From: Nitrospirota bacterium
Lineage (GTDB): Bacteria > Nitrospirota > Thermodesulfovibrionia > UBA6902
DNA: 64,000 nucleotides
Reading direction: 5' to 3'
Assembly (NCBI GenBank): GCA_016213945.1
Contig: JACQZF010000006.1
Coordinates: 1 to 64,000, forward strand
A model generated the notes under the pieces. It saw only the letters and a program-made list of their open reading frames with translations, had not been told where the DNA came from and ran no database searches. Shown piece by piece: positions 8,730 to 17,721 of the stretch (positions are counted from its first letter, which is position 1; each line of letters begins with the position of its first letter). Made by a program: the position numbers and the translations under genes.

Positions 8730-9968
8730 TTAAATTACTTTTCTAAACACATTTACGACAAGGTAAAAAAACAGGACGCCGAATACTTCGATGGCGCCGA
8801 TTTTTATTAAATCTTTTCTGACAATCTTGAACCCGTCTCCATATATCGCCACAACAGCCGCGCACAGTGCGGCAGCTATATACAACAATTCATGCTCGGC
8901 AGAGAGAAACATAGTGGCTGCCACAAGGCCTATTAACACGAGGAGATTTTCTTCATACAACACTTTTGACGCTTTGTCAGCGCTAATTTTAGGTGCGATA
9001 CCTAACAACCCCTTGAAGGAGCAGTAAAAAATTCCGATCCAGAAAAAGGCCCCTATCAACCCTGTCTCCCCAAGCTGCTGCAAAAAAGAATTATGAGCGA
9101 CAATCCTTGAATACTCAGTAAACCGCCCTTTGCCTACGCCGAGCAGGGGGTCGTTGTATCTTACTATATCCAGTGCCTCGGACCAGGCGCTTATACGCCC
9201 TCTTGAAGATTTCTCAGGGTCGTCCACCGCAAACCTTCCCGGTGCAGCGACCGTAAAGATCAAAGCCGCCATGACAGCCCCGATAATCACTCCTTTTTTG
9301 TTTTTTATATGAAATGAGATAAAGAAAAATATCAATATCAGGAGACTCATAAACCCGCCTCTCGATTCCGTTAAATAGATGCCTACTGAAAGGAGAGACA
9401 GCAGAGCTATATAAAGAATCTTGCTGAATATCCCCGGGTTAAAAAAGATGCGGTTTAGTGCAAACGGGAAGGCAAAAAGAAAGGCAAGGCACGTTGTGTT
9501 TGACCCGTCAAATACCCCAACCCACCGCACACGGCTTTCATCCCTGTACAATGACATGCCGGCAATGTTAGTGCCTGTATTTATCTGGACTATCCCCTGA
9601 TAGGCGATGAACGCTGTCAAGACAGCAATAACAAGACCCGTCCATTTGATTTTTTGTTGGGAGTCGAGAGACCCGGCGACAATTAAATATATGAGAAAGA
9701 ACCTGAGATACTCATAGCCGTTTTTTACTGCCGTGCCAATATCTCCGCCAATAGCATTTGATAAAAACACACAAACAAAAAACAGCATGAAAAATATCGT
9801 CTGGGGCAGTTTAATTACCCTGCCAAGCTGAGACTTGAAAAGCATGAGTAATATAAGTGTCGAAAGGATCATTATGTAATCAACGGGAGCGCCCATAAGC
9901 GGGCCCCACCAGTCCTGCGGACGGATAAAGAAGAAAAATAAATATGCAAGTAGAAGAAGAAATGTCAT
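8730..9968 (-). CDS. O-antigen ligase / polymerase-like membrane protein, exosortase-associated
   Basis: 412 residues with about ten hydrophobic segments and a large periplasmic loop in the second half. RPQDWWGPLMGAPVDYIM at the N-terminus and DPLLGVGKGRFTEYS followed by VAHNSFLQQLGETGLIGAF are the motifs of the Wzy_C / O-antigen ligase superfamily; the His in VAHNSFL is characteristic. The family found beside exosortase A is annotated as a probable O-glycosylation ligase. It would polymerise repeat units or transfer the glycan on the periplasmic face. The ATG overlaps the stop codon of the preceding gene (ATGA). Confidence 0.8.
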   Translation of the reverse strand: MTFLLLLAYLFFFFIRPQDWWGPLMGAPVDYIMILSTLILLMLFKSQLGRVIKLPQTIFFMLFFVCVFLSNAIGGDIGTAVKNGYEYLRFFLIYLIVAGSLDSQQKIKWTGLVIAVLTAFIAYQGIVQINTGTNIAGMSLYRDESRVRWVGVFDGSNTTCLAFLFAFPFALNRIFFNPGIFSKILYIALLSLLSVGIYLTESRGGFMSLLILIFFFISFHIKNKKGVIIGAVMAALIFTVAAPGRFAVDDPEKSSRGRISAWSEALDIVRYNDPLLGVGKGRFTEYSRIVAHNSFLQQLGETGLIGAFFWIGIFYCSFKGLLGIAPKISADKASKVLYEENLLVLIGLVAATMFLSAEHELLYIAAALCAAVVAIYGDGFKIVRKDLIKIGAIEVFGVLFFYLVVNVFRKVI

Positions 9969-11239
9969 CAGTTAGCGTAAAACCAGACGAGTGCGCGGCT
10001 GATCAAAAGTTTCCATTGTTCAAGATAACCCGGGGAAATATTATTGATGGAATAAGAATCTGCGCTTTTATAAAGGGTGGACGATTCATTGGCCTTTAAA
10101 GTCCCAATCAGTATTTCGCCTTCATCGTTTACGGTTATTTTTTTATGTTCGTTGTCATACAGCACCGCTCCCTGCGGAGCTGCTAATGTCATTCCCTCAA
10201 CCGGGAATGGATTTGAATTTACGACGATCAAGGCACGGCCTTTATCAATCAGGCTCACATTTTTTATTGCCTGCAGCCTGTCAAGCAGTGTTGATGCTGG
10301 CACAAACCAGCCGTCTTTCTGTTGCGCAATCTTAATCAACTGCTTTTTCACCTGCTCGTCCACGGCATAGGAATTATCGCCGGCCCTTTTTATAAACCCT
10401 GCGGCAAAGTGAGTATAGACTATTGATGCGCCTCTTTCTCTTACAAGTTTCTCAATGTTCTTATCGGAGATCAATTGCAGGAACGCTTCCATATTATGCC
10501 CGTCTGAAAAAGAAAACCAGTAGTTGATCTCCGGCCTGTCTGGATCGTGATATGGCATGCTGGGATTGAATTTCAGTGTATTAATATCCGAAGTCCCCCA
10601 GAGGCGCACGTATTTGGTTTTTTCTTTCAGAATGTCCGCCCAGTAATACCGGCTTTGAGGGTCCTCGCCTCCGAAAGAAAAACTCGCCTTCGGATAAACC
10701 ATGCCAACCACATTTTTAAAAAACCATTGAGCGGCTTTGCTCTTGAAAACCTTTGCCCCCCAGTATACATTGTCAAGATTCATTGAATGCATAATATTCA
10801 TTTTGGGATACTCGCCAAAGATCGAACGGAACTGCTCGTAGCCGTCAATAGTGCCTTTCCTTAAATCATTACAGCCCGAAACAGTATGAAGCGCAATTTC
10901 AAAACCCTTGTTGCGAAGCGAGAGTATGTAGTTTCTGTATTCTTCATTCTGTAAAGTTGCCCCATAATCAAATCTGCCTTCTGTATCCGGCTCTCCGTTA
11001 GCGCGAGAGCATTCTTTGACCCACACTGCAACCGTAGTCTTCAACCCTATTTCATCGAGAAAGCCGTACATCGTTTTCACCTTTTGAATTTTTGAATGGT
11101 CGGGGTCATCCGTGACCGTAAAAGCAAAGTGCTTACCATCCGGATAAGGAGAGATTTTAAAGCCTCCGTCATTACTGAACATGAATGAGGACGTAAAAAT
11201 GAAAATAAATATCAACCAGTATATCTTCAGCTTTTTCAC
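9968..11239 (-). CDS. exported polysaccharide-deacetylase-like protein
   Basis: 423 residues with an N-terminal hydrophobic signal (IYWLIFIFIFTSSFMF). HFAFTVTDDPDHSKIQKV holds the Asp pair of the NodB first motif, GFEIALHTVSGCND holds the His of the second, and ASIVYTHFAAGFI a later metal or catalytic His. The C-terminal 100 residues form a separate beta-rich region. Likely periplasmic, possibly acting on the polymerised glycan. The family is divergent from classical deacetylases, so the reaction is inferred. Overlaps both neighbouring genes by 1-4 bases. Confidence 0.65.
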   Translation of the reverse strand: MKKLKIYWLIFIFIFTSSFMFSNDGGFKISPYPDGKHFAFTVTDDPDHSKIQKVKTMYGFLDEIGLKTTVAVWVKECSRANGEPDTEGRFDYGATLQNEEYRNYILSLRNKGFEIALHTVSGCNDLRKGTIDGYEQFRSIFGEYPKMNIMHSMNLDNVYWGAKVFKSKAAQWFFKNVVGMVYPKASFSFGGEDPQSRYYWADILKEKTKYVRLWGTSDINTLKFNPSMPYHDPDRPEINYWFSFSDGHNMEAFLQLISDKNIEKLVRERGASIVYTHFAAGFIKRAGDNSYAVDEQVKKQLIKIAQQKDGWFVPASTLLDRLQAIKNVSLIDKGRALIVVNSNPFPVEGMTLAAPQGAVLYDNEHKKITVNDEGEILIGTLKANESSTLYKSADSYSINNISPGYLEQWKLLISRALVWFYAN

Positions 11240-13116
11240 GATATACCCCCGTCAATATATTTTCGGTGCCACAACTCAAGGGTCAACAATGAAAGTATCC
11301 TCCTGCTGTAATCAAAATGTCCGGCTTTATGCCTTCTGAGGATTCCGTCTATATAAGCTCTGTTGAAATATCCCCTTGCAAGCGTCCTCTCATCAAGCAT
11401 AATATCCCTTATCTTTCCATAAAGCTCATTGGCAAACCACTGAGCAATCGGCACAGGGAATCCGCGTTTTTTCCTGTAAATAATATCGCTGGGAAGGAGT
11501 CCTTCCATCATTTTCTTAAGGATTATCTTTCCTTCCCGCCCGTTATTTTTGCACTCATCGGGAAGCCCCGCCGCATGCTCGATAAGGACATGATCCAGAA
11601 ACGGCACCCTCAGTTCAATGGAGGCTGCCATAGTGCTCTTGTCCGCCTTTAAAAGCAGGTCGTCTGCCAGCCAGAATTTTGTATCAACATAAAGCATCTT
11701 CTGCAACATCGTGCCGCCGTTCATTCTCTCATACGCCGTAGAAAAAAGGGCGTCGAATTCATCGGCGATCCTGCCGGCGAATTCATTTGTATACATCTCC
11801 TCGCACACGGAACCTATTACATCAGAGGAGACCGTGCGGTATCTCTTTGTGAAAGGTTCTTTCAGCCACTGTAAGTATTTCCGTATTTTCTCCGGCAGGG
11901 GTTTGCAATTGGAAGGGATCAAACCCGTGCAATTGACTGAGGACAAAAGTGAATGCAGTTTTTCGATCCGTTGCATTTTCCCGTAAATAGGGTATCCCGC
12001 AAACAATTCATCAGCGCCCTCTCCCGAAAGCAGGACCGTGGCCTGGCTTTTTGCCAGTTTGGACAGCTCGTACAAGGCAATGGCGGCGCTCTCCACGATC
12101 GGCTCTTCCGTGAATTCTAAAAACGTATCCAGCGCATCAAAAAACGGCGCGGCATGCAGAATGAATTCATGGTGCTCCGTGCCGAAATATTCCGCCACTC
12201 TCCTTGCGTAGCCCAACTCGCTGATATCCTCATTGCCTTCATATCCGACAGAGAAGGTCTTTACCGGGACATTCAAAACTTTTGCCATGACCGCGACTAC
12301 CGAGCTTGAATCAAGCCCTCCGCTCAGAAATACGCCAAGCGGCACATCGCTTATTAAATGACTTCTCACACAGTCTGTGAACAACTCTTTCAGCTCTGAC
12401 TCGTATGGTTGGCTACAGCCGTTTATCTTATCGTCGCTGAATTTCAAATCCCAGTAAGTTTCTTTTTTGACGGAGAAATCTGATTTCAGCAATAAGGCCT
12501 CCCCCGGGCAGACTTTATAGATATTGGAGAACAATGTCTCCGGCGCAGGGACATAACCAAGATTGATGTAGAAATCAATGGCCGCCTTATTGACGCCGGT
12601 CTTTGCAAGGCCGGCAGCGAGCAGCGCCTTTATTTCCGAGGCAAACATAAAACTCGTATCGTCCTGATAAAAATAAAGCGGTTTTATGCCCACCCTGTCT
12701 CTGGCAATAAAAATTTCTTTTTTACGGCGGTTGTATATTGCAAATGCAAACATGCCGCGCAACTCATGCACACTGTTGCATCCCCATTCCTCGTAGCCGT
12801 GAACGATCACCTCTGTGTCGCAATGCGTCTTGAATGTGTGGCCGAGCTTTTCCAGGCGCGTTTTCAATTCGGGGAAGTTATATATCTCTCCATTGAAAAC
12901 AATGACGATATCATTGCTTTCATTAAACATCGGCTGCTGCCCTGAGTCCAGGTCTATTATGCTGAGACGCCGGTGCCCGAATCCGATATTATTTTCAACA
13001 AACACGCCTTCGCCGTTCGGGCCTCTGTGCGTCATTGAAGCAGTAACGCCTTGAAGCCACGCCTTTGATACATGGCGCTGAGAGTCTTTAAATGCTATCC
13101 CGAAAATTCCGCACAT
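11236..13116 (-). CDS. asparagine-synthase-like amidotransferase, exosortase-A-associated
   Basis: 626 residues with the two domains of glutamine-hydrolysing asparagine synthase: MCGIFGIAF gives the N-terminal nucleophile Cys2, MTHRGPNGEG, GFGHRRLSIIDLDSG and VFNGEIYNF form the glutaminase site; GVFLSGGLDSSSVV is the ATP-PPase loop and LLSGEGADELFAGYP the second synthase motif. Ordinary asparagine synthesis is possible, but paralogues of this length in XrtA loci are thought to amidate a sugar acid or aminoacyl group of the exopolysaccharide. A second, distinct paralogue is at 29586-31562. Overlaps the next gene upstream by 22 bases. Confidence 0.85.
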   Translation of the reverse strand: MCGIFGIAFKDSQRHVSKAWLQGVTASMTHRGPNGEGVFVENNIGFGHRRLSIIDLDSGQQPMFNESNDIVIVFNGEIYNFPELKTRLEKLGHTFKTHCDTEVIVHGYEEWGCNSVHELRGMFAFAIYNRRKKEIFIARDRVGIKPLYFYQDDTSFMFASEIKALLAAGLAKTGVNKAAIDFYINLGYVPAPETLFSNIYKVCPGEALLLKSDFSVKKETYWDLKFSDDKINGCSQPYESELKELFTDCVRSHLISDVPLGVFLSGGLDSSSVVAVMAKVLNVPVKTFSVGYEGNEDISELGYARRVAEYFGTEHHEFILHAAPFFDALDTFLEFTEEPIVESAAIALYELSKLAKSQATVLLSGEGADELFAGYPIYGKMQRIEKLHSLLSSVNCTGLIPSNCKPLPEKIRKYLQWLKEPFTKRYRTVSSDVIGSVCEEMYTNEFAGRIADEFDALFSTAYERMNGGTMLQKMLYVDTKFWLADDLLLKADKSTMAASIELRVPFLDHVLIEHAAGLPDECKNNGREGKIILKKMMEGLLPSDIIYRKKRGFPVPIAQWFANELYGKIRDIMLDERTLARGYFNRAYIDGILRRHKAGHFDYSRRILSLLTLELWHRKYIDGGIS

Positions 13117-14285
13117 AAGCGTTTACCTTTTTTTAGTACCTCTGAATATATTTCCATATACTGCAATGCACAGTCCTCCCATGAACCTGTATCACCGGCA
13201 GATATGTCCGCGTCAAAGGCCTGCACTATCGCATCAGCAAGGGCCGCAGGGTCACGGGGCGGCACAAGGCATCCCCGGTCCTCTTCAATTATTTCAGGGA
13301 TCCCGCCGACTCTGGATGCGATAACCGGCAATCCACAGGCCATTGCCTCCAAAATAACATTCGGCGTGCCTTCCCTGATACTCGGCAGACAAAAAACATC
13401 ACAGGCATTCATCCAGTTTGCAACCTCATCATGAGGTTTATAACCGGCGAACATTACCTTCCCGTGCAAACGCAAGCCGGCAATACGGTTTTCCAGCACG
13501 TTTCTTTCCGGCCCGTCCCCGAGCAGAATGGCGGTAAAGTTCAACCTGTTTTCGCTATTAAGAATGTTCAATGCCTCAATAAGGTATCTGAGCCCCTTGA
13601 CTTCATGCAGTTGCCCGGCAAACAAAAGATATCTGCCATTTTTCTCAAGCCCTGTGATTTCCCGTGCATGTGTTTTGTTAATCTTTTTAAACATGCCCCG
13701 GTCCACGCCGTTTCTGATCGTAGTGACGTTTTTCGTAATGTGAAATCGTTCGGCAATAATATGTCTAAGCGAATCACTGACGGTTGTTATGGCATCAGCA
13801 TGCTGCAACGCCCATTTTATCTGCGAACGCCTGAAGCGATATTGCCCGTAAAGATTGATGTCGCAGCCTCTTGCAGACAGTACCAGCGGAAGGCAAAGCT
13901 TTTGAGCAAGCCAGGCCGCTGCAACACCGTCAGGGTATATCCAGTGAGCGTGCATCAGTTCGATATCGTGCTGTTTCGCCAATCTCTTCACGAGCGGGTA
14001 AGTACGTGCCACGATCAGCGCGGCGTGACAGGCCCCTGATACCTTGGGCAGCATAAAGTATTTCGGATAATAAACCTCTCTTCCTTTGTAATGAAAATGA
14101 AAGGGCACGGCGGCGAAAGCCGCCTTTTCTCCATTAATAAAAGGCATTGCCGGAGACCATGGAAGGGGCGAGACGACAATGTTATGAATTTCAGCAGGCA
14201 GCGCCTCTACCATTTGGGCGACAAACTTGCCGCGATCCGGCTGCTCCGGATTCGGGAAAAGGTTTGTGAAAATAAGGATGTTCAA
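13095..14285 (-). CDS. GT4 glycosyltransferase
   Basis: 396 residues. ILIFTNLFPNPEQPDRGKFV is the acceptor-side start of many GT4 enzymes of exopolysaccharide clusters, MHAHWIYPDGVAAAWLA follows, then TIRNGVDRGMFK, LLFAGQLHEVKGLRYLIEA and REGTPNVILEAMACGLPV with the EX7E glutamates. The start codon at 14285 is TTG, directly after the TGA of the preceding gene, which suggests coupled translation. Inverting or retaining chemistry follows from the GT4 family (retaining). Sugar not predictable. Confidence 0.85.
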   Translation of the reverse strand: MNILIFTNLFPNPEQPDRGKFVAQMVEALPAEIHNIVVSPLPWSPAMPFINGEKAAFAAVPFHFHYKGREVYYPKYFMLPKVSGACHAALIVARTYPLVKRLAKQHDIELMHAHWIYPDGVAAAWLAQKLCLPLVLSARGCDINLYGQYRFRRSQIKWALQHADAITTVSDSLRHIIAERFHITKNVTTIRNGVDRGMFKKINKTHAREITGLEKNGRYLLFAGQLHEVKGLRYLIEALNILNSENRLNFTAILLGDGPERNVLENRIAGLRLHGKVMFAGYKPHDEVANWMNACDVFCLPSIREGTPNVILEAMACGLPVIASRVGGIPEIIEEDRGCLVPPRDPAALADAIVQAFDADISAGDTGSWEDCALQYMEIYSEVLKKGKRLCAEFSG

Positions 14286-15395
14286 TCAGAAGCTGTGCGC
14301 AATGTGTTTTGAATATAGAAGTTCGTAATTGCGGATGCAGTCATCTATATTGAAAATCTCAAGCGCTCTTTTTCTCGCATTGAAGGACATGACAGCGCGC
14401 AGTTTTGTGTCAAGCAGGAGTTTTTCAAATGCGTCAGCAAGTGCCGGCGGATCGTTTGACGGCACGAGCAGTCCGGTCTCGCCGTCTTTTACGATCTCCG
14501 GATTGCCGCCTACGTTTGTAGCCACAACAGGAAGCCCTGTGCTCATTGCTTCAATCAGGGTAACGCTCAACCCCTCGCTAAATGAGCAGAGGACAAATAC
14601 ATCTAAAGCGTTGAGTATCTCATTGATGTTGTCCTTCTCTCCGAGGAAGGAAACCGCTTTTTCGATACCAAGGGCTTCTGTCTCTGCCTTCAGTGCGTCT
14701 TTCAGCTCCCCATCGCCGACAAGCAGCAAATGAATGTTGTCGCTGCGTGAGCAAAGCAGTTGAAGCGCCCTCAAAAGGACTTTATGGTTTTTTACCGGGA
14801 CCAGCCTCGCCACTATGCCTATCAGAAAAACATCCTTCCCTACACCATAGTCGCCGCGTATCCTGTTTTTTAATTCGTAATCCGGTTTGAATTTATTGCA
14901 ATCCACTCCGTTATAAATGACACTCACTGCATCGCTACAGTTCCAGCGCTGAAGCATTCCCTTTTTTACGGGATCGGAAACAGCCACAACATCGTCAGTC
15001 AGCCTTACAAGGACATTTTCCAGCGTCCTTTTTTTTATTCCGGAGATATTTGAATGCTCTGTGTGAACATGACGGACCCCGCGAGACAGCTTTGCCGCCA
15101 GCGCGCCGTAAAACCATGAGTCGTAATTGTTCGTATGAATTATTTTCACACCTCTGTCTTTAAATAGTTTTGCCAGTCGCATTACCAGTGAAAAATCCAG
15201 TCCGCTCTTCTTTTTTATGTTATGCACGGGTATCATTTTTTTGCGTAACACTTCAGGCAGAACGCCACCCTCCCGAAAAGTCACGACCTCCGGTTCATAC
15301 ATCTGCCGGTTTATGTGCTGAGTAAAAGTGTATATCAGTTGCTCTATCCCGCCTGTCTCAAGGGAATAATTAACATACATAATCCGCCATGTCAT
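14286..15395 (-). CDS. GT4 glycosyltransferase, exosortase-A-associated (stp2 type)
   Basis: 369 residues. IMYVNYSLETGGIEQLIYTF has the GGIE acceptor loop, IIHTNNYDSWFYGALAAKL and RHVHTEHSN resemble the PEP-CTERM-associated sugar transferase 2 family. IGIVARLVPVKNHKVLLRAL starts the donor domain, SEGLSVTLIEAMSTGLPVVA is the EX7E site. With the three other GT4 genes of the locus this supports a repeat unit of at least four sugars after the first. Start at 15395 lies immediately after the stop of the phosphatase-fold gene. Confidence 0.85.
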   Translation of the reverse strand: MTWRIMYVNYSLETGGIEQLIYTFTQHINRQMYEPEVVTFREGGVLPEVLRKKMIPVHNIKKKSGLDFSLVMRLAKLFKDRGVKIIHTNNYDSWFYGALAAKLSRGVRHVHTEHSNISGIKKRTLENVLVRLTDDVVAVSDPVKKGMLQRWNCSDAVSVIYNGVDCNKFKPDYELKNRIRGDYGVGKDVFLIGIVARLVPVKNHKVLLRALQLLCSRSDNIHLLLVGDGELKDALKAETEALGIEKAVSFLGEKDNINEILNALDVFVLCSFSEGLSVTLIEAMSTGLPVVATNVGGNPEIVKDGETGLLVPSNDPPALADAFEKLLLDTKLRAVMSFNARKRALEIFNIDDCIRNYELLYSKHIAHSF

Positions 15396-15398
15396 TGA

Positions 15399-17021
15399 TT
15401 ACATATATCCCATCTTTTTTAACTGTCCTATGATCTCCTCATTTTCTTCGTCCGAAAGCGCGCCGCTTTGCGAAGAAGGGCTGCCGTAGTCTTTTTTACG
15501 AACTTCCCGGCAGTACACGCCGGTGTCTTTCTTGAAAAGTTCTTTCAGCACAACCCCGTCCACATCATCGGGCACTTCAACATCAAGCATGTGCAGGACA
15601 GTAGGCATAATGTCCATCAACCCTGCTTTAACAGTAAGGTCGCCTGGCTGAACATCAGGGCCGTATGCCATAAGTATTCCTTCTATCGCGCCTTCGTGGT
15701 CGCCCCTGAAATAACGCCCGCCTCCCCGTGCCACATGATCTTTACTGAGCTTGTTTGTAATATTGACTGAAGGCAAAATGCTCATCCCGTAGTCTTCTGT
15801 GGAAATAAAAACGATGTCGGGGATCTGTTCAAGGTATTTCCCCTTGAAAATTGCCTCTTTTCTCCAGACGTCCTTGACTATTTTCCCGCCTTCATCATCA
15901 ATAAGGTTTTTCATTTTCTCAACAATATCGTTTCTGATTGCTTCATATTCCCTGCTGTGAGGGTTTGATTTAACGACGATGCCCCAGTCGTTTACCAGAT
16001 ACGCCTTTGTCTTTTCCCAGTCAATGTTATGGATCTTGCCGTATTCAAGTCTTGCAACCACCTCGGACTCTGTCACAACTGCGCTGGTCATAACCGCCTC
16101 TTTTTGCGAGTTATTATTCCTTCTCAAAAGCCGCAAAATCCTCTGCTTGTTTTCCATTGACAGCAGCGTACTTATTTGCGGAGCCAGCATCTTTCTGGCA
16201 AAACTTGAGATTATGTTGCCTTTATATTTCAGATAGCCGTTTTTCTCAAGCCACGTATTTACATAAAATTTTTTCTTCTGTATCCCCTGCATCCCGTGAT
16301 CGGAAATAATCAAGATGTTCCATCCCTGAAAGGTTTCTAATATGTCTGTGATTATCAAATCTACTTCTTTAAAATACCTTAGGTATGTATCCTCGTCGTC
16401 CCAAAACCAATGCCCCATAAAATCAGTGCCGCCGACCCAGAAAAAAGAAAAATCATATTTCTTTTCAGCATTCAGTTCCTTAAACACCTTATAGCGGTGT
16501 TTTGTAATCTTTATTCGCAGATTCAGTATAGTGTCCCTGTTTTTTTGCGGGTCAATCGTCAGCTCTTCAGAAAGGAGATCGTCCTCAACCTGCCGGAAAC
16601 CGAAGACCCTCGGTTTCAATTCGCGTGGATATACGTAATCGCTCTCCTCCGAAGGGGCCGGGTTGCCGGAAATCATAATGCCCTTGAGCTCCTCAACAGG
16701 ATAAAGCATCCTGACATTTACAATGCAGGACTCCTTGTCGTTTTTGCTGAGGATGTTCCACAGCTTGAAATCTTTCATCGTCCTTAAAGAGACCGGGGTG
16801 CCGTCAGGATAGGTAAACCCGAATACGCCTGTCTCTCCCTGGCTCTTACCAGTAAAAAGAGTTGGCAGTGCGGGACATGTGTATGTTGGTATCGTGCTCT
16901 GAAGGGTCCCGCGCGCTGAGTTGTCGTAAATTTTCTTTATTGCGGGCAGATGCCCCGCTTTCATCCATTTATGCAAAATTGACCATGGAGTTCCATCTAG
17001 ACCAATAAGCAGTGTGTTCAT
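15399..17021 (-). CDS. alkaline-phosphatase-fold phosphodiesterase/transferase
   Basis: About 540 residues from the ATG at 17021, chosen because AAAGGAG lies 5 bases upstream; an earlier ATG at 17036 overlaps the preceding stop codon but lacks a ribosome site. LLIGLDGTPWSIL holds the first metal Asp, YTCPALPTLFTGKSQGETGV the nucleophile region, IISDHGMQGIQKK and GDHEGAIEGILMAYGP the remaining metal ligands, and the chain ends EIIGQLKKMGYM, the same kind of tail as the paralogue at 5016-6530. Neither has a signal peptide. Role in the pathway is probably removal or transfer of a phospho-substituent; unproven. Confidence 0.7.
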   Translation of the reverse strand: MNTLLIGLDGTPWSILHKWMKAGHLPAIKKIYDNSARGTLQSTIPTYTCPALPTLFTGKSQGETGVFGFTYPDGTPVSLRTMKDFKLWNILSKNDKESCIVNVRMLYPVEELKGIMISGNPAPSEESDYVYPRELKPRVFGFRQVEDDLLSEELTIDPQKNRDTILNLRIKITKHRYKVFKELNAEKKYDFSFFWVGGTDFMGHWFWDDEDTYLRYFKEVDLIITDILETFQGWNILIISDHGMQGIQKKKFYVNTWLEKNGYLKYKGNIISSFARKMLAPQISTLLSMENKQRILRLLRRNNNSQKEAVMTSAVVTESEVVARLEYGKIHNIDWEKTKAYLVNDWGIVVKSNPHSREYEAIRNDIVEKMKNLIDDEGGKIVKDVWRKEAIFKGKYLEQIPDIVFISTEDYGMSILPSVNITNKLSKDHVARGGGRYFRGDHEGAIEGILMAYGPDVQPGDLTVKAGLMDIMPTVLHMLDVEVPDDVDGVVLKELFKKDTGVYCREVRKKDYGSPSSQSGALSDEENEEIIGQLKKMGYM

Positions 17022-17032
17022 TGTAGCTCCTT

Positions 17033-17659
17033 TCATAATTCGCTGATCTTTGAAAAGCTCAATCCGCGGCCTCTTGCCTCTCTTATAATCCACTCCAGCA
17101 TATCTTTTATATACATTGAATCGTCATGCAGTAAAAAAATCTCGCCCGGTTCTATGGTGAATTTTTTTTTAAAGCACTCAATCTCGTCTTCTGACTTAAT
17201 AAAAGTATCCTTGCAGTCGTAGGACCACATGATCAATCTTTTTTTATTGGCCAGGCAATACCGCAGCAAATTCACATTGATAGTCCCGTACGGAGGCCTG
17301 ATAAAATCTACTTGCCTCGCGCCGCATTCAAGCAGCGTCTTCTCACAGGAAAGGATTTGTTGTGAGAGTTCTCTGTATGATATCCTGTCAATGCGTTTAT
17401 GATCAAAAAAATGATTCCCTGCATCATGCCCTTCCTGAATAATGCGCTCGACAGTTTTGAAGTCGTTCACGACAGAGCCACCACTCAAGAAGAAGGTCGC
17501 CTTCACATCGTATTTTTTCAGCGTGTCCAATATTATTCCGGTGTTTTCAGGGAATGGACCGTCGTCAAATGTCAAAAAAACCTCCCTGCGTTTACTGCTG
17601 CCGCTGAATAAAATAAACCTGTTGCTTAAATATCTATACAGGACAGAACGTTTTCCCAT
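17033..17659 (-). CDS. NodB-type polysaccharide deacetylase
   Basis: 208 residues, a compact carbohydrate esterase 4 domain. REVFLTFDDGPFPENT is motif 1 with the catalytic and metal Asp, GHDAGNHFFDHKRI is motif 2 with the metal His residues, VDFIRPPYGTIN is motif 3, and FLLHDDSMYIKDML is motif 5 with His. All key residues are present, so it is likely active. No signal peptide, which fits deacetylation of a lipid-linked sugar in the cytoplasm. GGGG lies just before the ATG. Followed closely by the phosphatase-fold gene. Confidence 0.85.
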   Translation of the reverse strand: MGKRSVLYRYLSNRFILFSGSSKRREVFLTFDDGPFPENTGIILDTLKKYDVKATFFLSGGSVVNDFKTVERIIQEGHDAGNHFFDHKRIDRISYRELSQQILSCEKTLLECGARQVDFIRPPYGTINVNLLRYCLANKKRLIMWSYDCKDTFIKSEDEIECFKKKFTIEPGEIFLLHDDSMYIKDMLEWIIREARGRGLSFSKISEL

Positions 17660-17721
17660 TGCCCCTTTAACTTGCCTCTGCTGTACTGCGCAGGCTTAAA
17701 ATCGTATTTTGACATAACGGC

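Noticed and set aside
15399-17093. Longest start of the phosphatase-fold gene (17093)
   Set aside because: It would overlap the deacetylase gene by 60 bases and lacks a ribosome site; the ATG at 17021 has AAAGGAG at proper distance.
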